DNA from: Burkholderia puraquae
GTDB lineage: Bacteria > Pseudomonadota > Gammaproteobacteria > Burkholderiales > Burkholderiaceae
NCBI RefSeq assembly: GCF_002099195.1
Contig: NZ_NBYX01000006.1
Span: forward strand, 1 to 64,000
DNA length: 64,000 nt
Reading direction: 5' to 3'
Both the position numbers and the translations under genes were made by a program. This document shows positions 45,129 through 53,520 of this stretch, in pieces. The first letter of the stretch is position 1. The number at the start of each line of letters is the position of its first letter. The notes under the pieces were generated by a model that did not search any database, was not told the origin of the DNA, and worked only from the letters and a program-made list of their open reading frames with translations.

Positions 45129-45917
45129 TTACGCGAGCACGAGCCGCACGCCGACCGCGACGAGCGTCGCGGCGAGCAGGTTGCGCAGCAGCCGTTCGGG
45201 CGCGCGCGCCGACAGCAGGCTGCCGAGCACGATGCCGGGCAGCGAGCCGAGCAGCAGCGACAGCAGCATCGACCAGTCGACCGAGCCGAGCAGCCAATGG
45301 CCCATGCCCGCGACGAGCGTGAGCGGCACCGCGTGCGCGATGTCCGAGCCGACGATGCGGGTCGTCGCGAGCATCGGATACAGCAGCAGGAGCACGGTCA
45401 CGCCGATCGCGCCGGCGCCGACCGACGTCATCGACACGAGCACGCCGAGCACGGCGCCTGTCAGCACGGTCGACCACAGCGTGCGCGCGGGGCTCGGTGC
45501 GAGCGGGTTGCGCGCGGCGAACGCGGTGAGCTGCGGCCGGAAGATCAGCGCGAGCGACGTGAGCAGCAGGGCGACGCCGAGCACGAGCTGGATCATCCGC
45601 GCGGTGCCCGGCGTATTCATCCCGTGCGTATGCAGCCACCACAGCGTGACGGCCGCGGCCGGGACGCTGCCGGCCGCGAGCCGGCCCGTGATGCGCCAGT
45701 CGATCGAACCCTTCAGGCCGTGGACGAGCGTGCCGGTGGCCTTGGTCGCGGCCGCATACAGCAGATCGGTGCCGACCGCCGTCGCGGGGTGGACGCCGAA
45801 CAGCAGCACGAGGATCGGCGTCATCAACGAACCACCGCCGACGCCCGTCAGGCCGACGAGGATGCCAACGAACAGGCCGGACAACGAGTACAGCAGATCG
45901 ATATGGGGAAGCGACAT
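45129..45917 (-). CDS. TSUP/TauE-SafE family membrane transporter
   Basis: A 262-residue protein with about eight membrane segments. N terminus YSLSGLFVGILVGLTGVGGGSLMTPIL and the second repeat SVGAGAIGVTVLLLLYP are the TauE/SafE signature. Members export sulfite, sulfonates or organic acids; the substrate is not defined here. It converges with the S10 peptidase gene. It is encoded alone on the minus strand. Confidence 0.9.
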   Translation of the reverse strand: MSLPHIDLLYSLSGLFVGILVGLTGVGGGSLMTPILVLLFGVHPATAVGTDLLYAAATKATGTLVHGLKGSIDWRITGRLAAGSVPAAAVTLWWLHTHGMNTPGTARMIQLVLGVALLLTSLALIFRPQLTAFAARNPLAPSPARTLWSTVLTGAVLGVLVSMTSVGAGAIGVTVLLLLYPMLATTRIVGSDIAHAVPLTLVAGMGHWLLGSVDWSMLLSLLLGSLPGIVLGSLLSARAPERLLRNLLAATLVAVGVRLVLA

Positions 45918-46234
45918 CGGAAGCAGGCGGTTGTGCGGCGACGGCTATGCGGCGTTCGGCGGCGGCGCGTGGGTCAAAGTCCGCCATTGTCGCAAATGTG
46001 GCGCGTCGTTGTACGACTGCGTTAAAAATCGGTCGCGAAAACCCGCGTGGCAGGCAACCCCGGCGGAGGTAAAACGGGCGTTTGAGCGGGGTGGCGTGCG
46101 TTGGCCGGCTCCAACGCGGCGATCGGGCCGACCTGCCCGGTGGAGCGGGAGCGTGTGCCGGGCCCGGCGCGCGTAAAAAGGGCGCGATGGTGCGCGCCCC
46201 CGGTTCGACGGCGGCGCCGGACGCCGCCGGCCGG
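45918..46234. other. Intergenic region with a minus-strand terminator
   Basis: About 317 bases between the TSUP and DHA2 genes (same strand). It contains the terminator described at 46175-46199 and, near 46020-46060, A-rich patches that may be the TSUP promoter. No gene was found. Confidence 0.5.
46175..46199 (-). terminator. Terminator after the DHA2 transporter (minus strand)
   Basis: On the minus strand GGGCGCG pairs with CGCGCCC (46193-46199 and 46180-46186) around a 6-base loop, followed by TTTTT (complement of 46175-46179). It lies 36 bases after the transporter stop. Confidence 0.8.
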
Positions 46235-47674
46235 TCAGTGCATCGCGGGGCCGACGCCTTCGACGGCGTCCTGCCGCCGGATGCGCAGCGCGAGGCCGAT
46301 CAGCGCGGCGGCGGCAGCGAACGCCGCACCGAACGCGAAGGCCGCATGGTAGCCGCCGTTCAGTGCGTCGAGCGGCGCGGCGTTCGCTGCCGCGAGCGCG
46401 TCGGTGCGGGCGGCCGCGAGGCTCGCGAGCACGGCGAGGCCGAGCGCGCCGCCCATCATGAACGCGGTGTTGACGATCCCCGACGCGAGCCCGGAATCGG
46501 CCGGATCGACGTCGCTCATCGCGGCGAGCAGCATCGGGTTGAATGCGACGCCCGCGCCGATGCCGAGCAGCGTCATGCCGGGCAGCACGTGCCAGACGAA
46601 GCCGCCCTCGACCGGCGCGCGCGAGAACAGCGCGAGGCCGCAGGCGGCGATCAGCAGGCCGGCCGCGATCGGGCCGCGGATTCCGAAGCGCATCACGATG
46701 CGCGCGGACAGCCCGAGCGAGAACGCGGCCATGATCAGGTTCGCGGGCAGGAACGCGAGACCGACCTGCAGCGGCCCGTAGCCGAGCACGCGCTGCATGT
46801 ACAGCGCGGACAGGAAGAACCACGCGAACATCGCGGCTGCCCACAGCACGCCGATCACGTTCGCGAGCGCGACGTTGCGCGCAGCGAACAGCGTGAGCGG
46901 CATCAGCGGGTGCGCGGCGCGCGCCTCGATCGCGATGAACAGCGCGAGCAACGCGATGGCCGCGCCGATCAGCGCGACGGTCTGCGTCGACAGCCAGCCG
47001 GCTTCGTTGCCGCCGACGATCCCGTAGACGGCCAGCATCAGCGACGCGGTTACGGTGATCGCGCCCGCGACGTCGAGCCGCGCGGTGCCGGCCGGCGCGC
47101 GCAGGCGCGGCAGCAGCGCAACGCACATCGCATAGACGGCGATGCCGATCGGCAGGTTGACGAGGAAGATCCAGTGCCACGACAGCGAACTCGTCAGCAG
47201 CCCGCCGAGCAGCACGCCGATGCTGCCGCCGCCCGCGCAGACGAAGCCGTACACGCCCATCGCGCGGGCGCGTTCGCCGGGCTCGGTGAAGAGGTTCATG
47301 ATCAGCGACAGCGACACGGCCGATACGATTGCGCCGCCGAGCCCCTGCACTGCGCGCGCGGCGATCAGCATCGTCTGCGATTGCGCGAGGCCGCATGCGA
47401 GCGACGCGAGCGTGAAGACGACGAGACCGGCGAGGAACATGCGCCGCTGCCCGTACAGGTCGCCGAGCCGGCCGCCGAGCAGCAGGCAGCCGCCGAACGT
47501 CAGCAGGTAAGCGTTGACGACCCATACGAGGGCCGTCTCGGTGAAATGGAGGTCGGTGCTGATCGACGGCAGCGCAACGTTCACGATCGTGCTGTCGAGC
47601 ACGATCATCAGCACGCCGAGGCAGAGAACGATCAGCGCGTACCAGCGCTTCTCGCCGTGGATCCCGTGGGTCAT
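46235..47674 (-). CDS. MFS drug transporter, DHA2 (EmrB/QacA) family
   Basis: A 479-residue, 14-segment transporter. It has LDSTIVNVALPSISTDL in helix 1, LTFGGCLLLGGRLGDLYGQRRMFLAG in loop 2-3 and the RAVQGLGGAIVSAVSLSLI motif. The DHA2 group commonly exports drugs and biocides. It is monocistronic with its own terminator. The start ATG at 47674 opens MTHGIHGEKRWYALIVLCLGV. Confidence 0.9.
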   Translation of the reverse strand: MTHGIHGEKRWYALIVLCLGVLMIVLDSTIVNVALPSISTDLHFTETALVWVVNAYLLTFGGCLLLGGRLGDLYGQRRMFLAGLVVFTLASLACGLAQSQTMLIAARAVQGLGGAIVSAVSLSLIMNLFTEPGERARAMGVYGFVCAGGGSIGVLLGGLLTSSLSWHWIFLVNLPIGIAVYAMCVALLPRLRAPAGTARLDVAGAITVTASLMLAVYGIVGGNEAGWLSTQTVALIGAAIALLALFIAIEARAAHPLMPLTLFAARNVALANVIGVLWAAAMFAWFFLSALYMQRVLGYGPLQVGLAFLPANLIMAAFSLGLSARIVMRFGIRGPIAAGLLIAACGLALFSRAPVEGGFVWHVLPGMTLLGIGAGVAFNPMLLAAMSDVDPADSGLASGIVNTAFMMGGALGLAVLASLAAARTDALAAANAAPLDALNGGYHAAFAFGAAFAAAAALIGLALRIRRQDAVEGVGPAMH

Positions 47675-47810
47675 GGGCCTGCAGCCTTCTGATAGTTATT
47701 TGAAAGGATGCATTGTAGACCCCACCCGCGCGGGCTTCCTGCCGGTTTGTGGCAGCAGCGATGCGTAGTCGCGCGTCCGGGCGGGACGCGCGCGATGGAT
47801 GCGACGGGCG

Positions 47811-48542
47811 TTACGAGCGCGCCGGCAGTTCGCAGCCGTCGGGGCCGCATGCGGCCGCGTCGCTGCCGTCGAGTTCGACGATGCCGTCGCGCCATGCCTG
47901 GTCGAGCGCCTGCGCGAACGCGTCGGCCGGTTGTGCGCCCGACAATGCGTAGCGGCCGCCGAACACGAACAGCGGCACGCCACTTCCGCCGATCTGCGCG
48001 GCGCGGGCGGCGTCGGCTTCGACTTCGTCGCGGTACAAGTCGCTGCGCAGCACGGCTTCGACGGCCGAGCGCTCGAGCCCCGCGTCGACCGCGAGTTCGG
48101 CCAGCTCGGCATGATCGAACAGCGAGCCGTGCTCGCAGAAGTACGCGCGGTACAGCCGCTCGGTGAGCGTGTGCGCGCGGCCCGTCGCTTCCGCGAGCTT
48201 CACGAGCCGGTGGCCGTCGAGCGTGTCGCCGACGAGCGTGCCGGGCAGGTCGTAGCGCAGCCCGACGCTCGCGGCCGCATCGGTCACCTGGCGCAGCATC
48301 TGGTCGACCTGGGCGGGCGACATCCGGTACTTGCCGGCGAGCATCGCCTCGACCGGCTCGACGGGCTGGCCGGGCATCAGCCGGTACGCGCGCAGCGCGA
48401 CGTCGACACGGTCGGCGTGCGCGAACGCGGCGAGCGCCTCGTCGAAGCGGCGCTTGCCGATCCAGCACCACGGGCAGATCAGGTCGGACCAGATTTCGAC
48501 GGTCAGGGTCGGGCGGGCAGTCGGGGCGGGAGCGGTCGTCAT
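47811..48542 (-). CDS. DsbA-family oxidoreductase, FrnE-like
   Basis: A 243-residue thioredoxin-fold protein with active site CPWC (C23, C26) in IWSDLICPWCWIGKRR and the FrnE-type second half GGSGVPLFVFGGRYALSGAQP. A cytosolic location is likely because no signal peptide is visible. C-terminal cysteines (AACGPDGCELP) could be redox active. FrnE proteins act in oxidative or cadmium stress. It is alone between the DHA2 gene and the DauR-like gene. Confidence 0.9.
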   Translation of the reverse strand: MTTAPAPTARPTLTVEIWSDLICPWCWIGKRRFDEALAAFAHADRVDVALRAYRLMPGQPVEPVEAMLAGKYRMSPAQVDQMLRQVTDAAASVGLRYDLPGTLVGDTLDGHRLVKLAEATGRAHTLTERLYRAYFCEHGSLFDHAELAELAVDAGLERSAVEAVLRSDLYRDEVEADAARAAQIGGSGVPLFVFGGRYALSGAQPADAFAQALDQAWRDGIVELDGSDAAACGPDGCELPARS

Positions 48543-48728
48543 GGGCGGTTCCGGGCAGCAAAAAGTGTAACCGGGACTATATCATTTTGTGCTTCGACGC
48601 TTCATCTTGGCTGGGCGCCGTGTGAAACGGGCGCCCGGCGTATCACGAAGCATAGACACGGAAGCGGCGTCCCGTTAGCGATTGCCGATCCGGGCCGGCG
48701 CCGCGCGTCCGGCGTCCCGGCGTCCCGG

Positions 48729-48776
48729 CGAACCAGCGAACCAGCGAACCAGCGAACCAGCGAACCAGCGAACCAG
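48729..48776. repeat. Six tandem copies of an 8-bp unit
   Basis: The unit CGAACCAG is repeated six times exactly (48729-48776), preceded by two copies of CGTCCCGG. It lies 17 bases past the end of the DauR-like gene, in its 3' untranslated region. A period of 8 is not a multiple of three. Exact copies suggest slippage. Confidence 0.92.
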
Positions 48777-48793
48777 TCCGCGGCGCGTTTCAT

Positions 48794-49453
48794 TTACGCG
48801 TCGCCCTGCGTTTCCTTCAGGTGCTTGAGGTGCTTGTAGACCGTCGCGCGGCCCATCCCGAGCACGTTCGCGACGTAATTCGCCGCGCTCTTGCCGCGAA
48901 ACGCGCCCTCCGCGTAAAGCGCTTCGACGAGCTCGCGCCGGTGCTCGCGCGTGAGCCCGTTCAGCCCGACCTGCCGCTCGCGCAGCCAGCCGTGCAGGAA
49001 CGTGTTGATGCGCTCCTGCCAGTCGTCGCGGAACAGCTCGTCCGGCTGCGCGACGACGCCCGCGCCCTTGATGAACAGGTCGAGCGTTGCGCGCACCTCG
49101 TCGAACACCGCGATGTTGAAGTTGATGCACATCATTCCGGCCGGGCGGCCTTCGTCGCCGAACAGCACGTTGCTCACGCAGCGCATCCGCCGGCCGTCCC
49201 AGTTCAGCTTTTCGTACGGGCCGATCACGCGCTCGCGTGCGGAATGATCGATTTCCTCGAGCGCGGAATCGTCACCGACCTCGCGCTTCGACAGGTTGTT
49301 CGCGAGATACAGCACGGTCTGGTCGTGCAGGTCGTGGATCACGACCTCCGCGTACGGGAAGAACAGCGCGGCGATACCGTCGGCGATCGGCGCATAGCGG
49401 GTGAGCAGCAGGTCTTTGACGGGGGATTTCTTCTTGCGCATCGGTGTCGCCAT
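48794..49453 (-). CDS. YheO/DauR-type regulator (PAS-like plus HTH)
   Basis: A 219-residue transcription regulator. The N-terminal YheO-like PAS domain covers about residues 12-135 (FFPYAEVVIHDLHDQTVLYLANNLSKREVGDDS). The C-terminal HTH holds LTREHRRELVEALYAEGAFRGKSAANYVANVLGMGRATVYKHL. The start is ATG 49453 or ATG 49441 (MRKKKSP), neither with a strong ribosome site. In P. aeruginosa DauR represses dauBA for D-arginine use; here the neighbours are an ornithine-cyclodeaminase family gene and, across the divergent promoter, a binding protein and an FAD dehydrogenase. The regulon is inferred from this order. Confidence 0.82.
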   Translation of the reverse strand: MATPMRKKKSPVKDLLLTRYAPIADGIAALFFPYAEVVIHDLHDQTVLYLANNLSKREVGDDSALEEIDHSARERVIGPYEKLNWDGRRMRCVSNVLFGDEGRPAGMMCINFNIAVFDEVRATLDLFIKGAGVVAQPDELFRDDWQERINTFLHGWLRERQVGLNGLTREHRRELVEALYAEGAFRGKSAANYVANVLGMGRATVYKHLKHLKETQGDA

Positions 49454-49584
49454 CTCGGGTGGGCGGGGGCCGGGCGGCGCATCGGGCAGGCGCGCCGGCA
49501 CACCGTTGGCCGGCATGCCCGTGCGCCCGCGCGCGGCCGCGGCGGCGGTTGCGCCATTGTATCGGCCCCGCGCTCGCGTGCCGC

Positions 49585-50547
49585 TCATGCGCGCGTCAGG
49601 TGCGTGTGCAGCGCGTGCGCGATCGCGATGTCCTCGAGCCCGAGGCCGATCGAGCGGAAGAATGCGTGACGGGCGTACGACGGCGCCGGGCAGGTGCCGG
49701 CGACGAGCGCAGGCAGGTCGCCGGCGATCCGCGCGGCTTCCCAGCCGTGCTCGGCCGCCGCGATCTGCATCTCGCCGGCGCTCGCGGGCGTCGTGTGCCG
49801 GTGGTCGCAGTACACGTCCATGTCGGGCAGCCACGCGGGCGGTATCTCGTGTGCGCGCGCGACGTTCGTGCTGATCGACGTGACGAGCGCGGGGCGCGTG
49901 AGCATCCCGTCGCCGAGGACGGGCGTGCCCGACGACGTGCACAGCATCACGACGTCCGCGTCGCGCACGCAGGCTGCGACGCTTGCCGCGGCGCGTGCGC
50001 GTGGATCGAGCTGCGCGAGCGTCGCCTGCTGCGCCGCGTCGCCGGCGAGCGCGGGCGAATACACGCGGATCGTCTCCCAGTCGCGCAGTCCCGCCGTGTG
50101 CCGCAAGTGCGCGAGGCCGACCGCGCCCGCGCCGACGATGGCGAGATGGCGTGCGTCGCGCGGCGCGAGGCAGTCGACCGCGAGCGCGGTCGTGCCGGCC
50201 GTGCGCTCGACGGTCAGCAGCCCGGCGTCGCACCACATCAGCGGCTGGCCGGTGCGCATCGACATCAGCGCGGTCCAGGCGGTGACGATGGGCTTGCCGC
50301 CCGTCACGACATACGGCGACAGCTTCGCGCCGAACACCTGCGCGTCGGCGAGCGCGCCGAGATACGTGATGAAGTCGCCGGCCTGGTCGGGAAACAGCGT
50401 GAGCGTTTGCGGCGGCTGCACCGCGCGCGCCGCAGCGAGCGACGCGAACATGCGGCGCAGCGTGCCGAGCACGTCGAGCGACGGCAGGGCCGCGCGCACC
50501 GCGGCTTCGTCGACGGTCAGCGGCAGGGTCGGGGCGGTTTGCGTCAT
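49585..50547 (-). CDS. Ornithine cyclodeaminase/mu-crystallin family enzyme (DauB-like)
   Basis: A 320-residue NAD(P)-binding enzyme. Motifs: FGAKLSPYVV near residue 75, ALVSMRTG-like LMSMRTGQPLMWCDAG, the Rossmann loop LAIVGAGAVGLAHLRH and the SARAH-type tail. The start ATG is at 50547. In P. aeruginosa, DauB reduces the 2-keto product of D-arginine oxidation to L-arginine with ammonium. Context (a DauA-like dehydrogenase across the divergent promoter) supports the same role. It could also act on other imino or keto acids. Confidence 0.8.
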   Translation of the reverse strand: MTQTAPTLPLTVDEAAVRAALPSLDVLGTLRRMFASLAAARAVQPPQTLTLFPDQAGDFITYLGALADAQVFGAKLSPYVVTGGKPIVTAWTALMSMRTGQPLMWCDAGLLTVERTAGTTALAVDCLAPRDARHLAIVGAGAVGLAHLRHTAGLRDWETIRVYSPALAGDAAQQATLAQLDPRARAAASVAACVRDADVVMLCTSSGTPVLGDGMLTRPALVTSISTNVARAHEIPPAWLPDMDVYCDHRHTTPASAGEMQIAAAEHGWEAARIAGDLPALVAGTCPAPSYARHAFFRSIGLGLEDIAIAHALHTHLTRA

Positions 50548-50927
50548 GGGGGCATCTCCGGTCGGGGCCGGACAGGACTGTCTTGATCGACGGTGTCCGG
50601 CAGTGTTCGTGATGGACGAAAAGTCTAATATAGACAAACAAAATATGGCGAATTTTTCTTTTCGCGACTTTGTGTTGTCGCTCGGTTTGGAAAAAACACC
50701 GGGAAATCAAGGGCATTCAGCGTGATGGGTGAATTTTCGGCGCCGTGTACCGGGGGCGCGATTCTCGTATCCCCTATAGTCTATAGTGGACTTTAAGTCT
50801 ATATTTCGCATGCAGGACACGACGCGTCGCCGTGAGGCGGCCGCCTGTTTCGAATGGCGATCCGGCGCCCGGCCGAGGCCGTCGTGTACCGATCTTCATC
50901 GCCTCAATCCAGCACGGAAGGACCGTC
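50548..50927. promoter_or_regulatory. Divergent promoter region with repeated operator-like palindromes
   Basis: A 380-base divergent gap. Near the dauB side, GTCTA-ATA-TAGAC lies at 50623-50635. Nearer the binding-protein side, TATAG-T-CTATA (50775-50785) and GACTT-T-AAGTC (50789-50799) combine with TATAG (50782-50786) and CTATA (50799-50803) into a longer imperfect palindrome. A common half-site AGTCTATA/TATAGACT repeats on both sides. These are likely binding sites for the DauR-like regulator. The stretch is AT-rich, as promoters are here. Confidence 0.62.
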
Positions 50928-51707
50928 ATGAACTGGAAGCTCTCCCTTTGCGCCGCTGCGGCGCTTGCCTGCGCGGCCGTCACGGCCCAGGCGGAACAGA
51001 CCACGTTGCGCTTCGGGATCGAAGCCGCCTATCCGCCGTTCGAGAGCAAGACGCCGGCCGGCCAGTTGCAGGGTTTCGACGTCGACATCGGCAACGCGGT
51101 GTGCGCGAAGCTGAACATGAAATGCGTATGGGTCGAGAATTCGTTCGACGGCCTGATCCCGGCGCTGCAGGCGCGCAAGTTCGACGCGATCAACTCGGCG
51201 ATGAACATCACCTCGAAGCGCCGGCAGAGCATCGACTTCACGCCGGCGATCTACGTGGTGCCGATCGTGATGATCGCCAGGCACGGCTCGCCGCTGCGGC
51301 CTGACGTCGCGAGCCTGCGCGGCAAGCACGTCGGCGTGCTGCAGGGTTCGTCGCAGGAGGATTTCCTGAAGGCGCACTGGGCCAATGCGGGCGTGGCCGT
51401 CGTGTCGTACCAGGATCAGGACCAGATCTACGCCGATCTCGTCGCGGGTCGTCTCGACGCGGCCGTGCAGGAAGCGCAGACCGCGCAGGACGGGTTCCTC
51501 GACAAGCCGGCCGGCCGCGACTACCAGATCGTCGGCGAGCCGCTGAAGGATCCGGCGACGCTCGGCGAAGGCACGGGTTTCGGGGTGCGCAAGAATGACA
51601 AGGCGCTGCAGGCGAAGATCGTCGGCGCGCTCGATGCGCTGAAGCATGACGGCACGCTCAGCGCGCTGTCGCAGAAGTACTTCAAGCGCGACATCGTCGC
51701 GAAGTAA
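50928..51707 (+). CDS. ABC-type polar amino acid binding protein
   Basis: A 259-residue periplasmic binding protein of the HisJ/ArtJ family (cluster 3). Signal peptide MNWKLSLCAAAALACAAVTAQA. The mature part has LRFGIEAAYPPFESKTPAGQLQGFDVDIGNAVC and QARKFDAINSAMNIT. No membrane or ATPase gene is beside it, so it would need a permease elsewhere. Its position (divergent from DauB, before the FAD dehydrogenase) suggests a D-amino acid or arginine-like ligand. Ligand is inferred. Confidence 0.88.
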   Translation: MNWKLSLCAAAALACAAVTAQAEQTTLRFGIEAAYPPFESKTPAGQLQGFDVDIGNAVCAKLNMKCVWVENSFDGLIPALQARKFDAINSAMNITSKRRQSIDFTPAIYVVPIVMIARHGSPLRPDVASLRGKHVGVLQGSSQEDFLKAHWANAGVAVVSYQDQDQIYADLVAGRLDAAVQEAQTAQDGFLDKPAGRDYQIVGEPLKDPATLGEGTGFGVRKNDKALQAKIVGALDALKHDGTLSALSQKYFKRDIVAK

Positions 51708-51774
51708 CCACGGCCGCGCGCCGGCCGCCGGGCCGGCGCGTGTCGCATCGAATCTCGACGCAGTACGGGGAACC

Positions 51775-53019
51775 ATGGATTTCGACGTCATCGTTCTGGG
51801 GGCCGGCATCGTCGGCGTGTCGTCGGCGCTGCATCTGCAGGATCGCGGGCTGCGCGTCGCCCTCGTCGACCGGCGCGCGCCCGGCGAGGAAACGAGCCAC
51901 GGCAATGCGGGCCTGATCGAGCGCTCGTCGGTCGTGCCGTACGCGTTTCCGCGCCGGCTCGGCACGCTGCTGCGCTATGCGCGCAACCGCTCGGTCGATC
52001 TCTATTGGGATTACCGCGCGCTGCCCGCGTATGCGGGCTGGCTTGCGCGCTTCTGGCGCGAATCGTCGCCGCAGCGGCTCGCGGCCGCCGCGCGCGACCT
52101 GCTGCCGCTCGTTGCGGCGAGTGTGGTCGAGCACGACGCGCTGCTCGCGCGCACGGATGCGCAGCCGCTCGTGCACGACGGCGGCTGGATCGAAGCGTTC
52201 CGTTCGCCCGCGCTGTTCGACGTGGAAGCGCGCGCGCAGCAGCGCGTGGCCGATGCGCACGGGCTGCGGATGACCGTGCTCGACGCACGTGCGTTGCGCG
52301 CGCGCGAGCCCGGAGTCAGCGACGCGTTCTGCGGCGCATTTCACTGGCAGGACCCGAAGACCGTGTCGAGCCCGGGCGGGCTGACCAAGGCCTACGCGCG
52401 GCTGTTCGAGCGCGACGGCGGCACGTTCGTGCTCGGCGATGCGAAGACGCTCGTGCAGATGGATGACGGCTGGCAGGTCGGTACCGAACACGGGCCGATC
52501 TCGGCGCGCTCGGCCGTGGTTGCGCTCGGGCCATGGTCCGACCACGTCTTCGAGCCGCTCGGCTACCGGATTCCGCTGCGCGCGAAGCGCGGCTACCACA
52601 TGCACTACCGGCCGACGCGCGCGACGTTGAACGTGCCCGTGTGCGATACCGAGGAAGGTTTCGTCGTCGCGCCGATGGAAGGCGGCCGCCTGAGGCTCAC
52701 GACCGGCGTCGAGATCGCGCTGCGAGGCGCACCGCCAACCGGCGTGCAGCTCATGCGCGCCGAGCCGCTGGCGCGCGACGCGTTCGGCATCGGCGAGCGG
52801 CTCGATCCCGAGCCGTGGCTCGGGATGCGGCCGTGCACGCCCGACATGCGCCCGGTGATCGGGCCCGCGCCGCGCCATCGCCACCTGTGGTTCGCGTTCG
52901 GCCATTGCCACCACGGGCTCACGCTCGGCCCCGCGACCGGGCGCCTGCTCGCCGAAATGATGACGGGCGCGCCGACCTACATCGATCCCCATCCGTACCG
53001 GCCCGCGCGCTTTGGCTGA
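51775..53019 (+). CDS. FAD-dependent D-amino acid dehydrogenase (DauA-like)
   Basis: A 414-residue FAD oxidoreductase (DadA/DAO family). The Rossmann motif is DVIVLGAGIVGVSSALHL, with G9-x-G11-x2-G14. SHGNAGLIERSSVVPYAFP follows as in D-amino acid dehydrogenases, and the C-terminal FAD motif has MRPCTPDMRPVIGPAPRHRHLWFAFGHCHHGLTLGP. It lies 67 bases after the binding protein gene, so they are probably one transcript. D-Arg or other D-amino acids are the likely substrates. Confidence 0.82.
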   Translation: MDFDVIVLGAGIVGVSSALHLQDRGLRVALVDRRAPGEETSHGNAGLIERSSVVPYAFPRRLGTLLRYARNRSVDLYWDYRALPAYAGWLARFWRESSPQRLAAAARDLLPLVAASVVEHDALLARTDAQPLVHDGGWIEAFRSPALFDVEARAQQRVADAHGLRMTVLDARALRAREPGVSDAFCGAFHWQDPKTVSSPGGLTKAYARLFERDGGTFVLGDAKTLVQMDDGWQVGTEHGPISARSAVVALGPWSDHVFEPLGYRIPLRAKRGYHMHYRPTRATLNVPVCDTEEGFVVAPMEGGRLRLTTGVEIALRGAPPTGVQLMRAEPLARDAFGIGERLDPEPWLGMRPCTPDMRPVIGPAPRHRHLWFAFGHCHHGLTLGPATGRLLAEMMTGAPTYIDPHPYRPARFG

Positions 53020-53520
53020 TCCGGCGGCGCGCACGGCCTCGTGCGCGCCGTGCCGGTTGTGAGGCCGCCTTCACAATATTTCATTCTGCTATCCGAATTA
53101 TCGGAAGCCGCGCAATCGGAAATGATCTGCGTAATCAGCAAGAAAGATAATCGCGAAATAAAGAAAATCAGAAAATCAGCGATTCATCAATGCATTTTCA
53201 TATTGATGAAATACGTAATGGACAGCCGGTCGTGACGGCGTAGCGCACCGTCGCGGCAGGGCGTTCCGGTGTTACGTGGAATGTACCGGAACACGTTACC
53301 ACGGGGCTCGCAAACGTTACGTTACATCCGTGTTCCACCGGCCTTTTTCATCAGATGATTGCGGTGCCGGAGCCGTGCATTTCGGCTGAAATAGATTAAA
53401 AAAGCGTTATTGCCCGTCAATAGACAGATGAATTAGTCCGGTTCTTGGAATTGGCACGCTTCATGCAATCCGTCCCCATGCTTTATCAATGTCGTGCCAA
53501 CCGAGATGGGGAAAATAAAG
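53020..53520. promoter_or_regulatory. Leader of the repeat protein: palindrome and sigma-54 promoter
   Basis: About 501 bases without a gene. Near the left end is a GC hairpin GGCGCGCAC/GTGCGCGCC (53026-53034, 53041-53049) that may terminate the FAD gene. An AT-rich stretch follows (53070-53220). A perfect 8-bp-arm palindrome GTTCCGGT / ACCGGAAC is at 53263-53270 and 53285-53292, with repeated GTTAC words downstream. A sigma-54 type promoter TTGGCACGCTTCATGCA lies at 53451-53467, with GG (53453-53454) and GC (53465-53466) separated by exactly 10 bases. A GGGGA ribosome site is at 53508-53512. Confidence 0.7.

Noticed and set aside
48602..48793. 63-codon minus-strand frame starting right after the DauR-like stop
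   Set aside because: It crosses the 8-bp repeats, has no good ribosome site and gives a repetitive WFAGSLVR string; the period of 8 is not compatible with conserved coding.
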